The position numbers and the translations under genes are program-made. The notes under the pieces were generated by a model. The model saw only the letters and a list, made by a program, of their open reading frames with translations. It was not told where the DNA came from and did not search any database. Of a stretch of DNA of 64,000 nucleotides, positions 45,650-58,311 are shown piece by piece; positions within the stretch are counted from its first letter, which is position 1; every line of letters begins with the position of its first letter. The DNA comes from Magnolia sinica (Eukaryota; Streptophyta; Magnoliopsida; Magnoliales; Magnoliaceae), in contig NC_080575.1 in NCBI RefSeq assembly GCF_029962835.1, positions 46,765,437-46,829,436 of the forward strand, written 5' to 3'.

Positions 45650-47380
45650 TGGGCCACTCTTTGGGAGCAATATTGGTTAAATGTCCACGTTGATGGGCAA
45701 TGATGGTTAAATGTCCATATTGTGACCTTCCCTTAGGCCCTTTGTTAGGCCGATTATTGATACCGATTGTGAGTACGTGATAGTATAGCATCATGACACA
45801 TGCTCATATGCATCATCTGCATGCTTGACATGAGATGTGGTTGACCATTGCGTATGTCATTGAGCAGGTTGTTATGAGACTCCTTGATAGGCAGAGATTG
45901 TCTCACATGAGCGCACGGTATGTGCAGGATTGATGCATGACTGGATTGTATAACTCATGTATCTTGCATTGTGTGCTGTGGTTACTGTACGCCCTGACGA
46001 CATTAGGGTCGTAGCCTCCATAAGCATATCATGGATGACCAGATGGGACACTGAAAATCTGTTATTAGCATCGGGGCGCCATGGATGTCCCTGGGTGAAA
46101 ATTCCTAAACCCTCTAGGTACCAGAGGACGCTCCAACATCTAGACTAAGTGGATACATGAGCGCCCGAGTGTCGAATATGAGTAAGCCACGTCTCCCACT
46201 GTGTCGTGGTCGGTTAGAAAGGGGTGTGGCCTTACCCACCCAAGGGTAGATGACATAACTAAGCTGAGTTTGACCAGCTTGTAAATGGATCCGCTATTGA
46301 CGTGCCGGGTAGATATTGGCTGACTACTGGTCAGGCGGATAGTGAGGTCTCTTCCACTCACATGGTTGCGCGTCCAGTGGGCGGCGATCATGTGTAGAGT
46401 GTACTAGACCCCGGTGATGATCCCAAAGATGTACAATACTGATATATGGACTTATTGAGCCGGAGTTGTATACTCCTTATTTTACTCATTCATTCATTCA
46501 TTCACTATCTACTCGGGCTGGTGGTGCACAACTAATTGTTATGTACCTTCGCAATGGCCATGATTTCGGTTAGGGAGTGTGACTAACCTGAGATCAGGAG
46601 TCTATCACATTGAGTCTGACTATCCAAATTTAGGTATGTGATTGGTTTGGATAGAAGTCACTTGTGATGGACCCCGTAGCCTGCGATACTAAGTACTATC
46701 ATCCCGACTTCACACTCCAGCTTGGTCATTTCATTCGCACCACATATTGCATTACATCTATGACATATGATATTCTGGGTTGTTACGTTTCTGCATTTAT
46801 ATGGCCTAGATGGGGTTGACGACATTTATGGACTCGTTAGGATTTGTATATTGCATTGCATCCTCAATATACGATATTTGACTTACTATGTCTCCGCATT
46901 GCATAGCTAATCTACATTGCTTCCTCAGTATATGATATTGGCTTATTATGTTTTTGCATCGCATGGCCTGGATAAGTCTGATGGTATTTATGGACTTACT
47001 AGCATGTTTCCGTATTATTCTGATATTATATGATTTATGGATTGCCAGTATTTCCGCTTACTCTAATATATATATGCTTGGCACGTGCATCGCACACACT
47101 TACACCACCCTCTAAGCTTTCTATAAGCTTATGCATGATAGATGCGTGTAGGTGACATTAGGTTGCTACAGCGTTAAGCTTGAAGCGTGCAGCGGTCTTC
47201 TGGAGCTTTGATTTTCGATATATGTATTTCCCTTTTAGCATTGTATTCAACTGTTTATATTAATGGATATATGATGATGATGTTGCCTTTGTGATTTGGG
47301 TAAACTTGTGGTTATGCTTCTTATGAGATAAATGTACATTGAAAAATCTTCCTTGTAGGATCCTAGGATCGAAATCTGGC
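45650..47380. other. Rest of family-B LTR, no gene seen
   Basis: 45660-45790 (GGTTAAATGTCCACGTTG...TTAGGCC) aligns with 57480-57560 of the second copy. The remainder is non-coding LTR sequence with no open frame of note. Confidence 0.6.
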
Positions 47381-47488
47381 ATATGGCATTGAGAGCTGAG
47401 AATGGGGTACTACGGAGGCTATCAGCACTAGATTCGGTGATCAAAAATTTTGTGAGCTCGGTTTTCGAGTTTGGGGCATGACAAAAGT

Positions 47489-47500
47489 TGGTATCAGAGC
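47489..47500 (+). promoter_or_regulatory. Gypsy primer-binding site
   Basis: TGGTATCAGAGC, five bases after the family-B LTR end; complementary to initiator tRNA-Met. Confidence 0.85.
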
Positions 47501-47680
47501 ATAACTTGGGAATACCTAAAGATAACATCACATATCTGCTGATAGCTACCCTATGATTGTTGAGAACTTAGAATGGTTAGATCCCCAAGTTTGATTAACT
47601 TAGAAATTTTCTGATATAGCTTCCTACTATTGAGATTGTGAGGCTGCATAGTATTCCAATTTCAATCGTTTCTGATCTGG

Positions 47681-48455
47681 GATGAGGGAGCACGACTACA
47701 TACCCTCTCATCATTCGCTGGAAAGAGGCCACACCCAAGCTTGCCTCCCAGACTCGCGACTCTACCATCCAGCTTCACACAACCCAACTGTGTATGCGAG
47801 TATTGTAAAAGGGTGGGCCATTCGGTGGCTTTCTGCTTCTCCAGGATGAGGGAGCACGGCTACATACCCCCTCAGTGTGCTAACCGACCTCCTCAACAAG
47901 CCATCTAGGCTCCCCCTTAGCGGGCAATAGGGCCTGCCCAACAGTTCCGTCGCCCACCTGCACCTCAGAATAGGCCGCCACAACGGCCTATGCAACAACC
48001 CAATCTACCGCAACAAGCTTGAGTCCACGCAATGACAACAGAAGCCATGGACATGGCCACGCCCACGCCCATGACATTCGAAGTAATGACACATCCAAGT
48101 TACCCCCGTATTCCTTTTGGTGGATACCAGATCTACCACATCTCTCATATCACATACCACGGTCAAACATCTAGAGTTGCACACCACCCTTATGTCGGGG
48201 GTGACGATCATCGCAGCAACCGGGACCTTCTCGGAAGCTATGAGTGTGTGTCGAGACTGCCCCAAAACTTGGGGGGTAGGAGAGTGCACGTGGACCTAAT
48301 TATCACGAAGATTTTCCATTATGACGTCATCTTGGGCATGAATTGGCTTACCTCAATAAAGGCAGAAATAGATTGTGAGGCCCGGACGGTGATGATCCAC
48401 GAAGACGAGGACACCTCTTTCACATTTTCGGCCCAGGTCAGCTACTAGGACTGAA
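47681..48455 (+). pseudogene. Gypsy gag end and protease, broken
   Basis: CEYCKRVGHSVAFC (about 47787-47829) is a perfect CX2CX4HX4C zinc knuckle, the end of gag. The rest of gag is missing. GATGAGGGAGCACG and following bases occur twice, at 47681 and 47845, about 164 bases apart. A Pro/Gln-rich linker follows, then the protease active site VDTRSTTSLIS near 48120, with Arg replacing the usual Gly. The 48280-48450 frame contains VILGMNWLTS. Several frameshifts are present. Confidence 0.75.
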
Positions 48456-49900
48456 TACTATGCTGTGCTTCTTTGGAAAAGGGCAACGATGGCCTTCCGC
48501 TATCGTGCATACCTGTTGTACAAGACTTCATGGACTTGTTCAAGGCCATACCTGGGTTCCCTCCCCAGCGGGGGATTGACTTCACCATCGACCTGGTACC
48601 TGGTGCACACCGATTTTCCTGCTAACTTACCACATGCCCCCATGTGAAATGGAGGAGCTGAGGACTCAAATCGATGACTTGTTAGAGGCGGGCTTCATCC
48701 AGCCCAGCATCTTGCTATGGGGAGCTCTAGTCCTCTTTATGAAGAAGAAGGACGACACCTTACGATTATGCATCGACTACATGAGGCTGAAACAGGTTAC
48801 GGTGAGAAATAAATACCCGTTACCTAGGATCGATGACCTATTCGATCAACTGAGAGGTGCTAGATACTTCTCAAAGATTGACTTGCAATCTGGATACCAC
48901 CAGTTACGAGTCAGGAAGGAGGATATACAGAAGACGGTCTTCAGGACCAGTTTCGACCACTACGAGCTCCTAGCCATGCCGTTTGGACTCACAAATGCAT
49001 CAGTAGTATTCATGGATCTCATGAATAGGGTCTTCAGATCCTTATTGTATAGATTCATCATTGTGTTCATCGACGACGTACCAGTGTACTCGAAGAGTTG
49101 TGAGGATCACGAAGGGCACTTGTGGGCGATCCTCGAAACACTCGAACGGAACAAATTGTTTGCAAAATTCTGTAAGTGCGACTTCTGGGGAGAAGAAGGC
49201 AAATTTCTAGGACATGTGGTGTCAAAGGAAGACATTGCCATAGATCTCGCCAAGGTAGTAGCCATACGAGATTGGAAACGACCAAGTTCGGTTACGGAAG
49301 TAAGAAGCTTTCTCAGCCTTGCGGGATACTATCGCCGATTCATTAAGGATTTCTAAAAAATAGACCGGCCGTTATCCCAACTCACTTGGAAAGACACCAA
49401 GTTTTCCTAAAATCAAAGGGCGGAAGCGGCCTTCCAAGAGCTAAAGGATAAGTTGACGTCGGCACCAGTACTAGTACTACCTGAGCAAGGAGTCAAATAT
49501 ACCGTCTACACAGATGCCTCCTGAGTAGGCTTGGGCTGTGTGCTTATGTAGAAGGACAAGGTCATCACCTACACCTCTCGACAACTAAGGAAACATGAAG
49601 AGAACTATCCTACCCACGACCTTGAGTTGGTGGCAGTCATCTTTGCCTTAAAGCTATGGAGAATTATCTCTATGGGGAGAGTTCGAACTCTTATGTGATC
49701 ATAAGAGCCTTAAGTACATCTTCACCCAACGAGATCTGAACATAAGGTAGCGTCGCTGGATGGAGATGTTGAAGGACTTTAAGTTCGAGGTTTCCTACCA
49801 CCCAGGCGAGGCCAACTTGGTGGCGGATGCCTTAAGCCGCAAGAGAGCGCTAGAGTTTGCGGCCCCATTGATGGTGGAAGAATGGAGCATGGTGGAGTTC
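48456..49900 (+). pseudogene. Gypsy reverse transcriptase and RNase H
   Basis: The RT is open from 48634 to 49356: [73 protein letters not shown] (catalytic Asp pair present) and [12 protein letters not shown] stop at 49354 and others (49407, 49522, 49547) break the RNase H, seen as [28 protein letters not shown] and FEVSYHPGEANLVADALSR. This order is typical of chromovirus-type gypsy elements. RNase H loses its frame near 49675. Confidence 0.88.
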
Positions 49901-50149
49901 ATATTAGACTTCGACATGAAACTGATGATAAAAGAACTGTACAAGACCATATCCCACATCCATGTTCAACCATTAATTGATAGTCGAATCATCAAGGCCC
50001 AAGGGAGTGACGAGTTGCCGAAAAGGATGAAGGGAATAACGGAAAGTGATAAGGAGTCCGAATGAAGAGTCGGTTCTGATGGAGGCTTGTGATTTTGGGG
50101 CCACCTCTGTGTCCTAAATCTTCAAGGACTAATAGAGGAAGTCTTAAAT

Positions 50150-51343
50150 GCCACCCACAACTCCAAGCTAGCTATGCATCCTAGGAGCACCAAGATGTAT
50201 CGGGACTTAAGGTGAAATTATTGGTGGGACAACATGAAGGACCAAATAGCGGACTACGTATCCCGATGCCTCACTTGCCAACAAGTTAAGGCTGAACACC
50301 GCCGACCGCTAGGTCTTTTACAACTCATGCCTCTGGCCAAATGGAAGTGGGATTTCATATCCATGGACTAAATTTTTGGGCTGCCCAATATAAGGAAGGG
50401 ACACGACTCAATATGAGAGATTGTAGACCGGTTGACGAAATCAGCCCATTTCCTTCTAATCTGGGCTTCCAACTCTGTCGATGATCTAGCCAAATTGTAT
50501 ATTAAGGAAATAGTATGGCTCCATGACATCTTGTTGGAAATTGTGTCAGATCAGGATACCCGGTTCGCGCCGATTTTCTAGACACGCATATTGGAAGCAA
50601 TTGGAGTGAAGTTGAAATTCAGTATTGCCTTCCACCTGCAGACAGACGGACAAACTGAGCGGGTAAAACAGATATTAGAAGATATGTTGCGGACTAGCAT
50701 ACTAGATTTTCAAGATAGTTGGGACGACTGTCTACCATACGCCAAGTTTGCCTACAATAATAGCTTCCAAGTTATCATTGGCATGACACCTTATGAAGCC
50801 TTGTATGGACGCCCATGTCAGGCCCCACATTGCTGGGCAGAAATTAGCGAGAAAAGCCTAATAGGGCCAGACCTAGTACAAACGACTACCAAGAAGATTG
50901 AAATTATCCGGCGCTGACTCTTAGTGGCCCAAAGTAGACATAAGAGCTATGCGGATACAAGGCGAAGAGATTTGGAATTTGAAACTGGAGACCATCTATT
51001 TCTTAAGGTTCCCCCGATGAAGGGAGTGTTGCGCTTTAGCAAGAAAGGAAAACTTACACCACGATACATTGGGCCTTTTCAAATCCTTGACCGTGTAGGC
51101 CCAGTTACATATTGTCTGACCCTACCCACGCCTCCTGCCGGAGTGCACAATGTATTTCATGTCTCAATGTTGAAGAAGTATGTCCTCAATCCTACACATG
51201 TCATCAAGTGGGAGCACGTGGAGCTTAAAGAAACGCCACTTATATCCTTTAGCGAACATGGATCTTGGATAGAAAGGAGCAAGTACTGCGGAACAAAGTA
51301 TTTCCGCAAGCATTACCCAAACCTACTCGAGCAATACAGATAA
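50150..51343 (+). pseudogene. Gypsy integrase
   Basis: [19 protein letters not shown] (about 50268-50325) is the end of the zinc-binding domain. IVDRLTKSAHF, VSDQDTRFAPIF and AFHLQTDGQTERV mark the core. YAKFAYNNSFQVIIGMTPYE and LTPRYIGPFQILDRVGPVTY, then GVHNVFHVSMLKKYV, form the C-terminal part, as in Tekay/Del-like elements. Stops at about 50370, 50416, 50580 and 50918 break it. The final segment (50924-51343) is long and open. Confidence 0.85.
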
Positions 51344-51373
51344 GTACAAATTTCGAGGATGAAATTTATTTAT

Positions 51374-51386
51374 AAGGGGGGTAGAT
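51374..51386 (+). other. Gypsy polypurine tract
   Basis: AAGGGGGGTAGAT immediately before the 3' LTR; it follows TTTCGAGGATGAAATTT, a phrase shared with the TRIM. Confidence 0.8.
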
Positions 51387-54325
51387 TGTAACACCCAGGC
51401 CAAATGTGCGAGGTCCTAGGGCGTCCACTAGTGGATCTGCCACTGGACCGCACAAAGCGACCGCATGATGCACGCGTGTGAGGCCCTAAAAAGCTAGAGA
51501 TGAATGGCACCGGGAGTTGCTAACGACAAGTTAGGATGAGACGAGCCACAAATATAATCAGGACTAGGCATGATTGGTGTCGGGAATGGGCTGTGTTGCT
51601 GGCTTGTCTAACAATGCATTGCAACAGAGTAGAATGACCTTATATCGCCCGTGGAAAATCCAATGAGCCCAAAACTATAGGAGATTATGGGCCTCACTGG
51701 GCTTGAGGTCCATTGCTGACAGCAGACCCAAACGGTGCCTTGAACTGTGCAACTTGGACCGTGAAGGCAGCACTTGAAAAGCACGACTCTTCGGAATCTA
51801 AAGCCCAAAACCTGAAATTTAAACAGTTGGCCTCGCCACTAAAACAATAAGTTACAATTTTTTGACTGTTAAATTACATTCAAACTCGAACCAAAGATTA
51901 GGGAATTTCCCCACTCTTATCCACAAACTTGGAGCCCTGATCGAATGATAGTGACCGTTGATCGCAAATCAGGCCCCTACGATCAATCGAGTCATCCGTT
52001 TGCCACCAAACTCGGAACAACCTTTCATTTGACAATGGGACACCTGCTCCATGTCACAGATAGGCCAGGGGGCTACTAGATGGCCCCAGAGACCAGAAAT
52101 CCACCCACTAGGGGTATATACATTGGAACAAGACTCCCTAGGGCCAGTTGGACTAATATCCAGACTATAAAAGCTCTTGAATCTCTCTTCCACACTTCCA
52201 TATGAATTTTCCTACAAGTGGGGAGAGAGAGGAGAGAGTAGAGAGAGAGAGTAGAGTGTGAGGAGCTCTAAGAGGCTGAAAATTAGGGAATTTCCCTCCC
52301 CTACCTCAGTCCCGCATCGAAGCTTGCAATCCCACTGCCGCGGGAGTGGCTTACCAGCGATCGGAAGGTATCCAACCACCTTTTTCTAGGTTTTAGTGCA
52401 TTAAGCCACTTGCATATATCCTAACATGCAAATCCAATTGGTACAAGGCTCCAACATAAAATTTCGTGGGACTAGCACCTTAGAAGCGGCTCCACAAGCC
52501 GACAAACCATTCCTTGATGCAGACCCTTATCCTTAGGTGGCCATTTATCAAACCTAGGCTAGAATTAATGATTTTCTATGAGAATTTTGCTGTGCGTGTT
52601 ATTTTTCAAGGGAAATAATAGTAGACAGTCGTTTTATTATGATTAAACTTGCTTAGAAGAGAAGTATTTAGCTCTAAGCCATCTAATGTTTACCTTGTTT
52701 GACTTCCATTCCATTATGAGAAATTTAAATACAACCCATCCCCAAACCTGAGGAAATTTGGGGGAAATGTGTTGCATGCCTCCCATGCATATGAATTGAG
52801 ATAATTGACTGCATAATTACCTGCATGCATGTCCAAATTTTCTGTAATTAGGAATAGTATATGGTCCTCTTACAATATTATGTGAATTGGAACTCTTACA
52901 TGCTTGCTTAGAACTCCCTTGCAACTTGACCTTTATTGTTATCAAGCATATGAATCTATACTTATGCGCGCTTAAATTTCCCATAACTAGAACTATATCG
53001 AATTATTTCTTTGTTATATCTAGAAATACAATTCCCCTTGTTGGGTTGGCCAACAAACATTGAAGCCTGTAGCGGCAACCCCATCGATAGGGCTGTCCAA
53101 TGGCCAAGCTAACCCATTTAATTCGAGTACGGATAGTCGGCAATAGTTGGACTATATGGGACGCTCACTCTCAATGCCATGTGTTCCGCAACTTGCCTGA
53201 ACGGGGCAAATTGGCTCACTAGCTGACCAACTATGTATGTTAACTATGTATGCTCACGCCTGTTTGAACTTGGGGCACCTTACACCCATGTAGCACCCAC
53301 TGAGAACCATCATGATGCAACCCATAAGTCTCGAGAGTCTGGTATGTTGGAATGGGACACTATGCTCAAGCTGTCGGCCTACGCTAGGGCGACGAGCATC
53401 CCCGTAGTGACTGTGAGCAAATCCTATCTTATAACATTTTCTTCGTATGTAATATCTGGGAGTGATGAACCCAAATCAGGGGAAGGATTACGAGCGCAAG
53501 GCCGCCATGGCCGCCTGAGCCTTGTGATCTGGATAAGGGCATTGACCTCGTTAGGATGCCTCAGTTTTCCCAAACTGTTGGATGAATGGATGTAATTAAA
53601 CACTCGACTAACATGTTCACCGTCTCATCACATTAGTTAGGATGGCAACTTGGTGGTCGAGGTTGCATTGAGGGAGTGTTGGGCATTGTGAACGTAGGAT
53701 GGTGTCGCTCGAGGGAGTGTTGTATGGTGAGGGCATGCATCATATCATGATAACATGCATATGCATTAATAAGAGTAGCTATGAATGTTGTGTTTGATGC
53801 TTTTCATTAATCATGTCTATGAAATTGATAACATGTGTAACTTGTTGCTAATGGAACCTACTAAGTTGATCACTCACTCCCACTCTGGGACGGTGTTTTA
53901 AAACACCAACCAGAACTTATCTTAGATGTAGGTGTCACAGAGCTCGATGCACTGGATGGGGCAAGCGTGGACGAGGAAGAGGAGCTCTCATATTTTTAGA
54001 TTTTCTGTGGATCCCCGTAGACCGCCTTAGGATTTGCGATGAGGCCCCAGGGCAGGGATTTGTACTTTTTTTTAGATTATATGTTTTGTAGGACACGGTC
54101 CCTTACGTTTGTTCACATTATCTCTTTTGCATGATATATATCCCATGCTAGTTACACTTGAGCTTATTATATTGGTTTTGATATATGCTGCATGGTCCAC
54201 TAAACTTCTCCATTGCTTATAAAACAAACAAGTTATGTATATTTTGAAATCCCTACATGGCATAAGTGGCACCTGGAAATTCGGGAACTGAGTATCACTC
54301 GGTCCTCGAAATTCAGGGCGTTACA
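51387..54325 (+). repeat. Family-A gypsy 3' LTR, 2939 bp
   Basis: TGTAACACCCAGGCC to GGCGTTACA, with 6-base inverted ends. TATAAAAG at 52166-52173 followed by a GA-rich tract is a good promoter candidate. It contains the segment missing from the 5' copy. Confidence 0.85.
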
Positions 54326-54608
54326 TGTTAATCTAGGTTTATGGTATCCACATGATACATCTTTACAAATCACTGGATATACTGATGCTGATTGGGCAAG
54401 TAATGTGGATGATAGAAAATCCACGAGTGGTGGATTTTTCTACATTAGAAATTGTCTTGTCTCCTGGATGAGCAAGAAGCAAAACTCAGTATCATTATCC
54501 ATTGCAGAAGCGGAGTATATTGTGACAGGAAATACTTGCACTCAATTAATGTAGATGAAAAGGATGTTAACAGACCATTGTATTGATTAAGAAATAATGC
54601 ATTTATAC
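54326..54608 (+). pseudogene. Sirevirus-like RNase H, continuation after the gypsy insertion
   Basis: Continues the frame left at 40749: VNLGLWYPHDTSLQITGYTD, DADWASNVDDRKSTSGG, LVSWMSKKQNSVSLS and IAEAEYIVTG. A TAG follows at 54552. It is cut at 54608 by a second family-B LTR. Confidence 0.85.
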
Positions 54609-57600
54609 TGTCAGGCCTGTGTCCTAGTACCATTCCATTCCTTAGGATCTCGCGATCCTCCCCATCGAATTTCGGCGACCCACGACCTATAGATAGTATT
54701 TGCACGCGACCTTAAGTCGCATCTTGTAAAATTGAGTTGACTTAACCCAAGACATATGCCATTGCGACCGCACTATCGCCGTTGTTCCAACGCCACGTCT
54801 CATGTGCCAATGCGATGCTTAGATCGAGAGTGATGGCCCGTGCATCATCATGGCCGTGGACCGGACGTTGCGGGACCATTCCAGTTAGTGCATTTCCCTA
54901 GAGCAATCATGATGATGATGTCATCCTAGCTAGCCTAGGGTGACATCACCACCCATGCCTCTTACATGTAATCATTCTAAGCATGCTCTTTCTCTTCCCC
55001 ATGCTTTTACACATCTTACATATGTAATGATGATCTTACAAAGCAATAATTCCTCCACTACATCTCTCTCTTTCCCTTCCTTCCTCATTCCTAGCTAGAG
55101 AAGAGCTTGGACGTCCCACCATTAGAGAGAAACCCATCCCAAAATCCAGCCCTCTTCCAAGCTTATTCCTCCTAATCCAACCATCCATAGCCCATCTCAA
55201 CCATTAAAACCTTTCTTTTGGAGCAATAGAACCTAAAGGTGGAAGAAGGAGGAGATTTGAGGTGGGTGACATGTCTAGGAGTAGATTTTCTATTTTCTTC
55301 CTTAGATCTTTGATTTTCTTGCATAAGGGTATGTAGGACCCACCAATCAATGGTGGAGATCCTACTTGACTCCTTGGGTGTGGCCAATGGCCCACCCTTG
55401 TTGCATGCATGAGCCATGATGGGGCCATTCTCCATGGACCCCATCATGATGTTTCATTTATATCTATGGCTTTGATAGGTCATTTAGACCTTGATTTTAT
55501 GGTGGGGATGGCATCTCCACCTCAAATTTTTAGATGTAGGGCCCATGCATGCATGGAGCCCATGATGTATGGTTTGGATTTGTTTGGAGGGGCTCATAGT
55601 GGCGGAGGACCCTCCCATGGTTGATCTTCCTCTCTCCTTCTCTCTCTCTCTCTCTGTGTCTCTCTCCCTTCCTCTTCTTTTTTTCCTCTGATGGGCGTGG
55701 CACACCTTGTGCATCCAGGATGCCTAGACCGTCTACCAAGGTGGGACGGTCTTGCTGTCCATTTTCTGGACATTGGACGCCCCACCTTGGTGCCCATTTT
55801 GACATGCAATGAGATATGCTATTAGTGGTCTGGTTTGGGGTCTGTGGGGCCACTAAGGTAGGCCATATCCTCCTGTCTAGCCAGCATATGGACTGTGATG
55901 TGCAACAACACCTTACTGTCCATTTTTACAGGCCCACTTGCTGGCCATCTGGAAGGGGTTAATCCATATGTTTCAACTTGATTTTTTCTCTATTATTGGT
56001 TGTTCCATTGGTGTGTGGACCCCACCTTGATGTATGATGAGACCCACACCATGCAGCCCTTAATGGACACCCATGGAGCAGGCCCAAGGGGCCCTAGACC
56101 GTCCAGCAGTCCTGCATGCATGAAAAATACAATTTCGGCCTCGTTTTGGGGATGGTGGGCCACTCATGTGGACCCCACCTTGCTGTGCATTTATGGGTGT
56201 ATATTATCCACCCATTTCCCCTGCTTAGGCAGGCCTGGGCCCACTCTAGGGGAAGAATAATTCAGGGACAACAGCATATTTCTAGCAACATTTTTATTTT
56301 CATCATCTTGCTGTTTAGTATTTTTGTTATCCTTGTGTATGTGTTTATGGCTTCCCATTTACCTCAATTGTGGCTCACCTTATTGAGACCCACCTTAGAC
56401 ATTTGTGGGGTATCCAGGTTGTCTATCTTTGGGACACCTCAGCTGGGCCAGCAGCCCACCTGCTGGATGCCCCAACTGGGCCAACGTCCAGTAGGAAGGG
56501 GCTGACCGTCCCCCTCTTTTGTGGGCCCACCTTGAAAATGTGTTGTATCCCAACCGTCCTCCATTTTGTGTGGCCCACCTGGACGTGGCCCACCCCTAGT
56601 GGGATGTCCAGAGTTGGGGCCCACCTTGTATGCATTTATCCGGGCCGTCTAGGCCCTTATGGACCGCCCAGGCTAGTTTGGGCGCTGCTGGACTTGCAGT
56701 CCAGCTGTAGGCCCACCCTGTTTTATGTGTTGTATCCATGCTTCCATCTGGTGGGGCCCACTGTAATATTTAAGGGCCACCATAAATTATTTTTTTTACT
56801 CAGATGACCTATCTCCTGGACCCCAGCAGGCCCAGAAAGTTGGGTGGGCTGGATGTCCAGCAAAGGCCCGAAGTTGCTGTATATTGTTGAATATGTTGGA
56901 GTAGTGAGGCCCACTAGATTGGGGGTATTTTGTAAACACACCATCCATGTATTTTCTGAAACTATTGGGCCCCGTTTATGCCTTGTACGGCCCACTAACC
57001 ATTTGATTGAATGAGGACTAGCCTACCCAGTTTTTTGGACGTCCAGGCAGGCTTAGATGGGCTAGACATCTAGCCTTAATGCTTCTCCGTATGCAAGTGC
57101 TGCCCATCCATTGTGTTGGACCTTGTGGGCTGGTTGTAAGCCCAATATAATGTATGTGATTTTGCCCATATTGCCTAGCCCATTTACTAAAAATTTGGGC
57201 TGATCTATAAGGCCCACAATGGTGAATGTTAGCTATTTATTTGGGGCCATATGGGCTGCCCATGAGGCCCACCATAATGTATGTATTGTATGTTTTTTTG
57301 GCCATGATATTTTTGGGCCATGGGTTACCCCATATTATAGCCCATCTCTATGTATGTACGCCTTGGGCCTTTTCTTGAGGCCCACCATGATGTATGGAAT
57401 GTTATGTGTGTTGCCCATTCTTGTTCCTAAGTAGTATTCGGGCCATGGGCCCCATTGTATGTTAGATTTCATAATGTGCCACTCTCTAGAGGACAATGGT
57501 GGTTAAATGTCCACGTTGTGAACCTCCCTAGGGCCCATTGTTAGGCCAAATCTCATCCATTTGGACCCCCATAGTGTTACCCATCTAGCTTTAGTGGGCT

Positions 57601-57715
57601 AACCCAAACTGTTGAGCCCCCATTTGGATTGTGCTTCCACCATGACTTATAGAGCCCACCTTGTGCTTATTGGGCCTTTAGGAAGCCCAGATTGCTACAT
57701 GATGGAATGGACGAG
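54609..57715 (+). repeat. Second family-B LTR copy, truncated
   Basis: Starts TGTCAGGCCTGTGTCC, aligning with 42266, and shares CCTCCCCATCGAATTTCGGC and GGTTAAATGTCCACGTTG with the first copy. The interior has GTGGGCCCACCTTG / TGTATGTGTTG words throughout 55370-57700 and a CT microsatellite (55627-55660). It is cut at 57715 by the next LTR-like sequence. Confidence 0.68.
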
Positions 57716-58311
57716 TGTAACACCCCGGTTCTCGAAACCCGAGTACACTACTTGTTTTCCAAAAACTCGAGTGTTAACCTTGAACTGTAACTCAAATTTC
57801 ACATATATATTTTTTTCTTTTTATCAGAGTTAGTAAACTAGCGGGATATGATTAAATCAAGTATGAGAGGGAGTTCAAATATACATAACCAAGATTCCAA
57901 GTGGTTACCTAAAAACTAAATCAATGTCTTAACTTATTACAAAATATAATAGTATAAATTAAAATGAAATGAAATCAGGAAAGAGAGTTGCAAGGTCCTC
58001 TGGCTCCTAATTTACATGAACACCAGTACATGCATCATCTGAGTCTCTTGCACACTAAATGTGGTTCGATAGCGTCAATGGCTATTGTAGCGAGGTATAC
58101 CCCTCAAGATTTATTGTATTATCAGGATAATTAAGCATAGATAACAAGACAGTATATAACAAATATTATACAATGATTATCATGGAAATCAGATAAGGTT
58201 CATTAGATACACATTCATTAACTAAATTTCACAAAGATGATCTTGTTTAAATGCATGGATGTATGCACATGCTCACAGACCTGGGGATGTACATCCAACT
58301 AGTAAAAAGTT

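Larger units (their letters stand above)
42266..47483 (+). repeat. Family-B gypsy LTR, about 5.2 kb
   Basis: Begins TGTAAGACCTGTATCC and ends GGGGCATGACA directly before a primer site. A second copy of this family lies at 54609-57715. TATAAAAAG at 43384-43392 is a candidate promoter. 43400-44265 includes a block shared in inverse orientation with 34050-34800, so part may be a nested insertion. Long tracts of GGCCCA-type repeats fill 44290-45640. Confidence 0.65.
40750..54325 (+). mobile_element. Composite Ty3/gypsy element inserted in the Sirevirus RT
   Basis: Ends are TGTAACACC (40750) and GCGTTACA (54325). The order is a truncated family-A LTR, a 5.2-kb family-B LTR with primer site, remnants of gag, protease, RT, RNase H and integrase, a purine tract and a full family-A LTR. 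Removing 40750-54325 restores the host reading frame exactly (GCCAGTAA joined to TGTTAATC), yet no 5-bp target duplication remains. The mixture of LTR families shows nesting followed by deletion or recombination. Confidence 0.8.

Noticed and set aside
55484..55853. Arg/Glu-rich open frames around 55.6 kb
   Set aside because: Caused by the CT/GA microsatellite at about 55627-55660.
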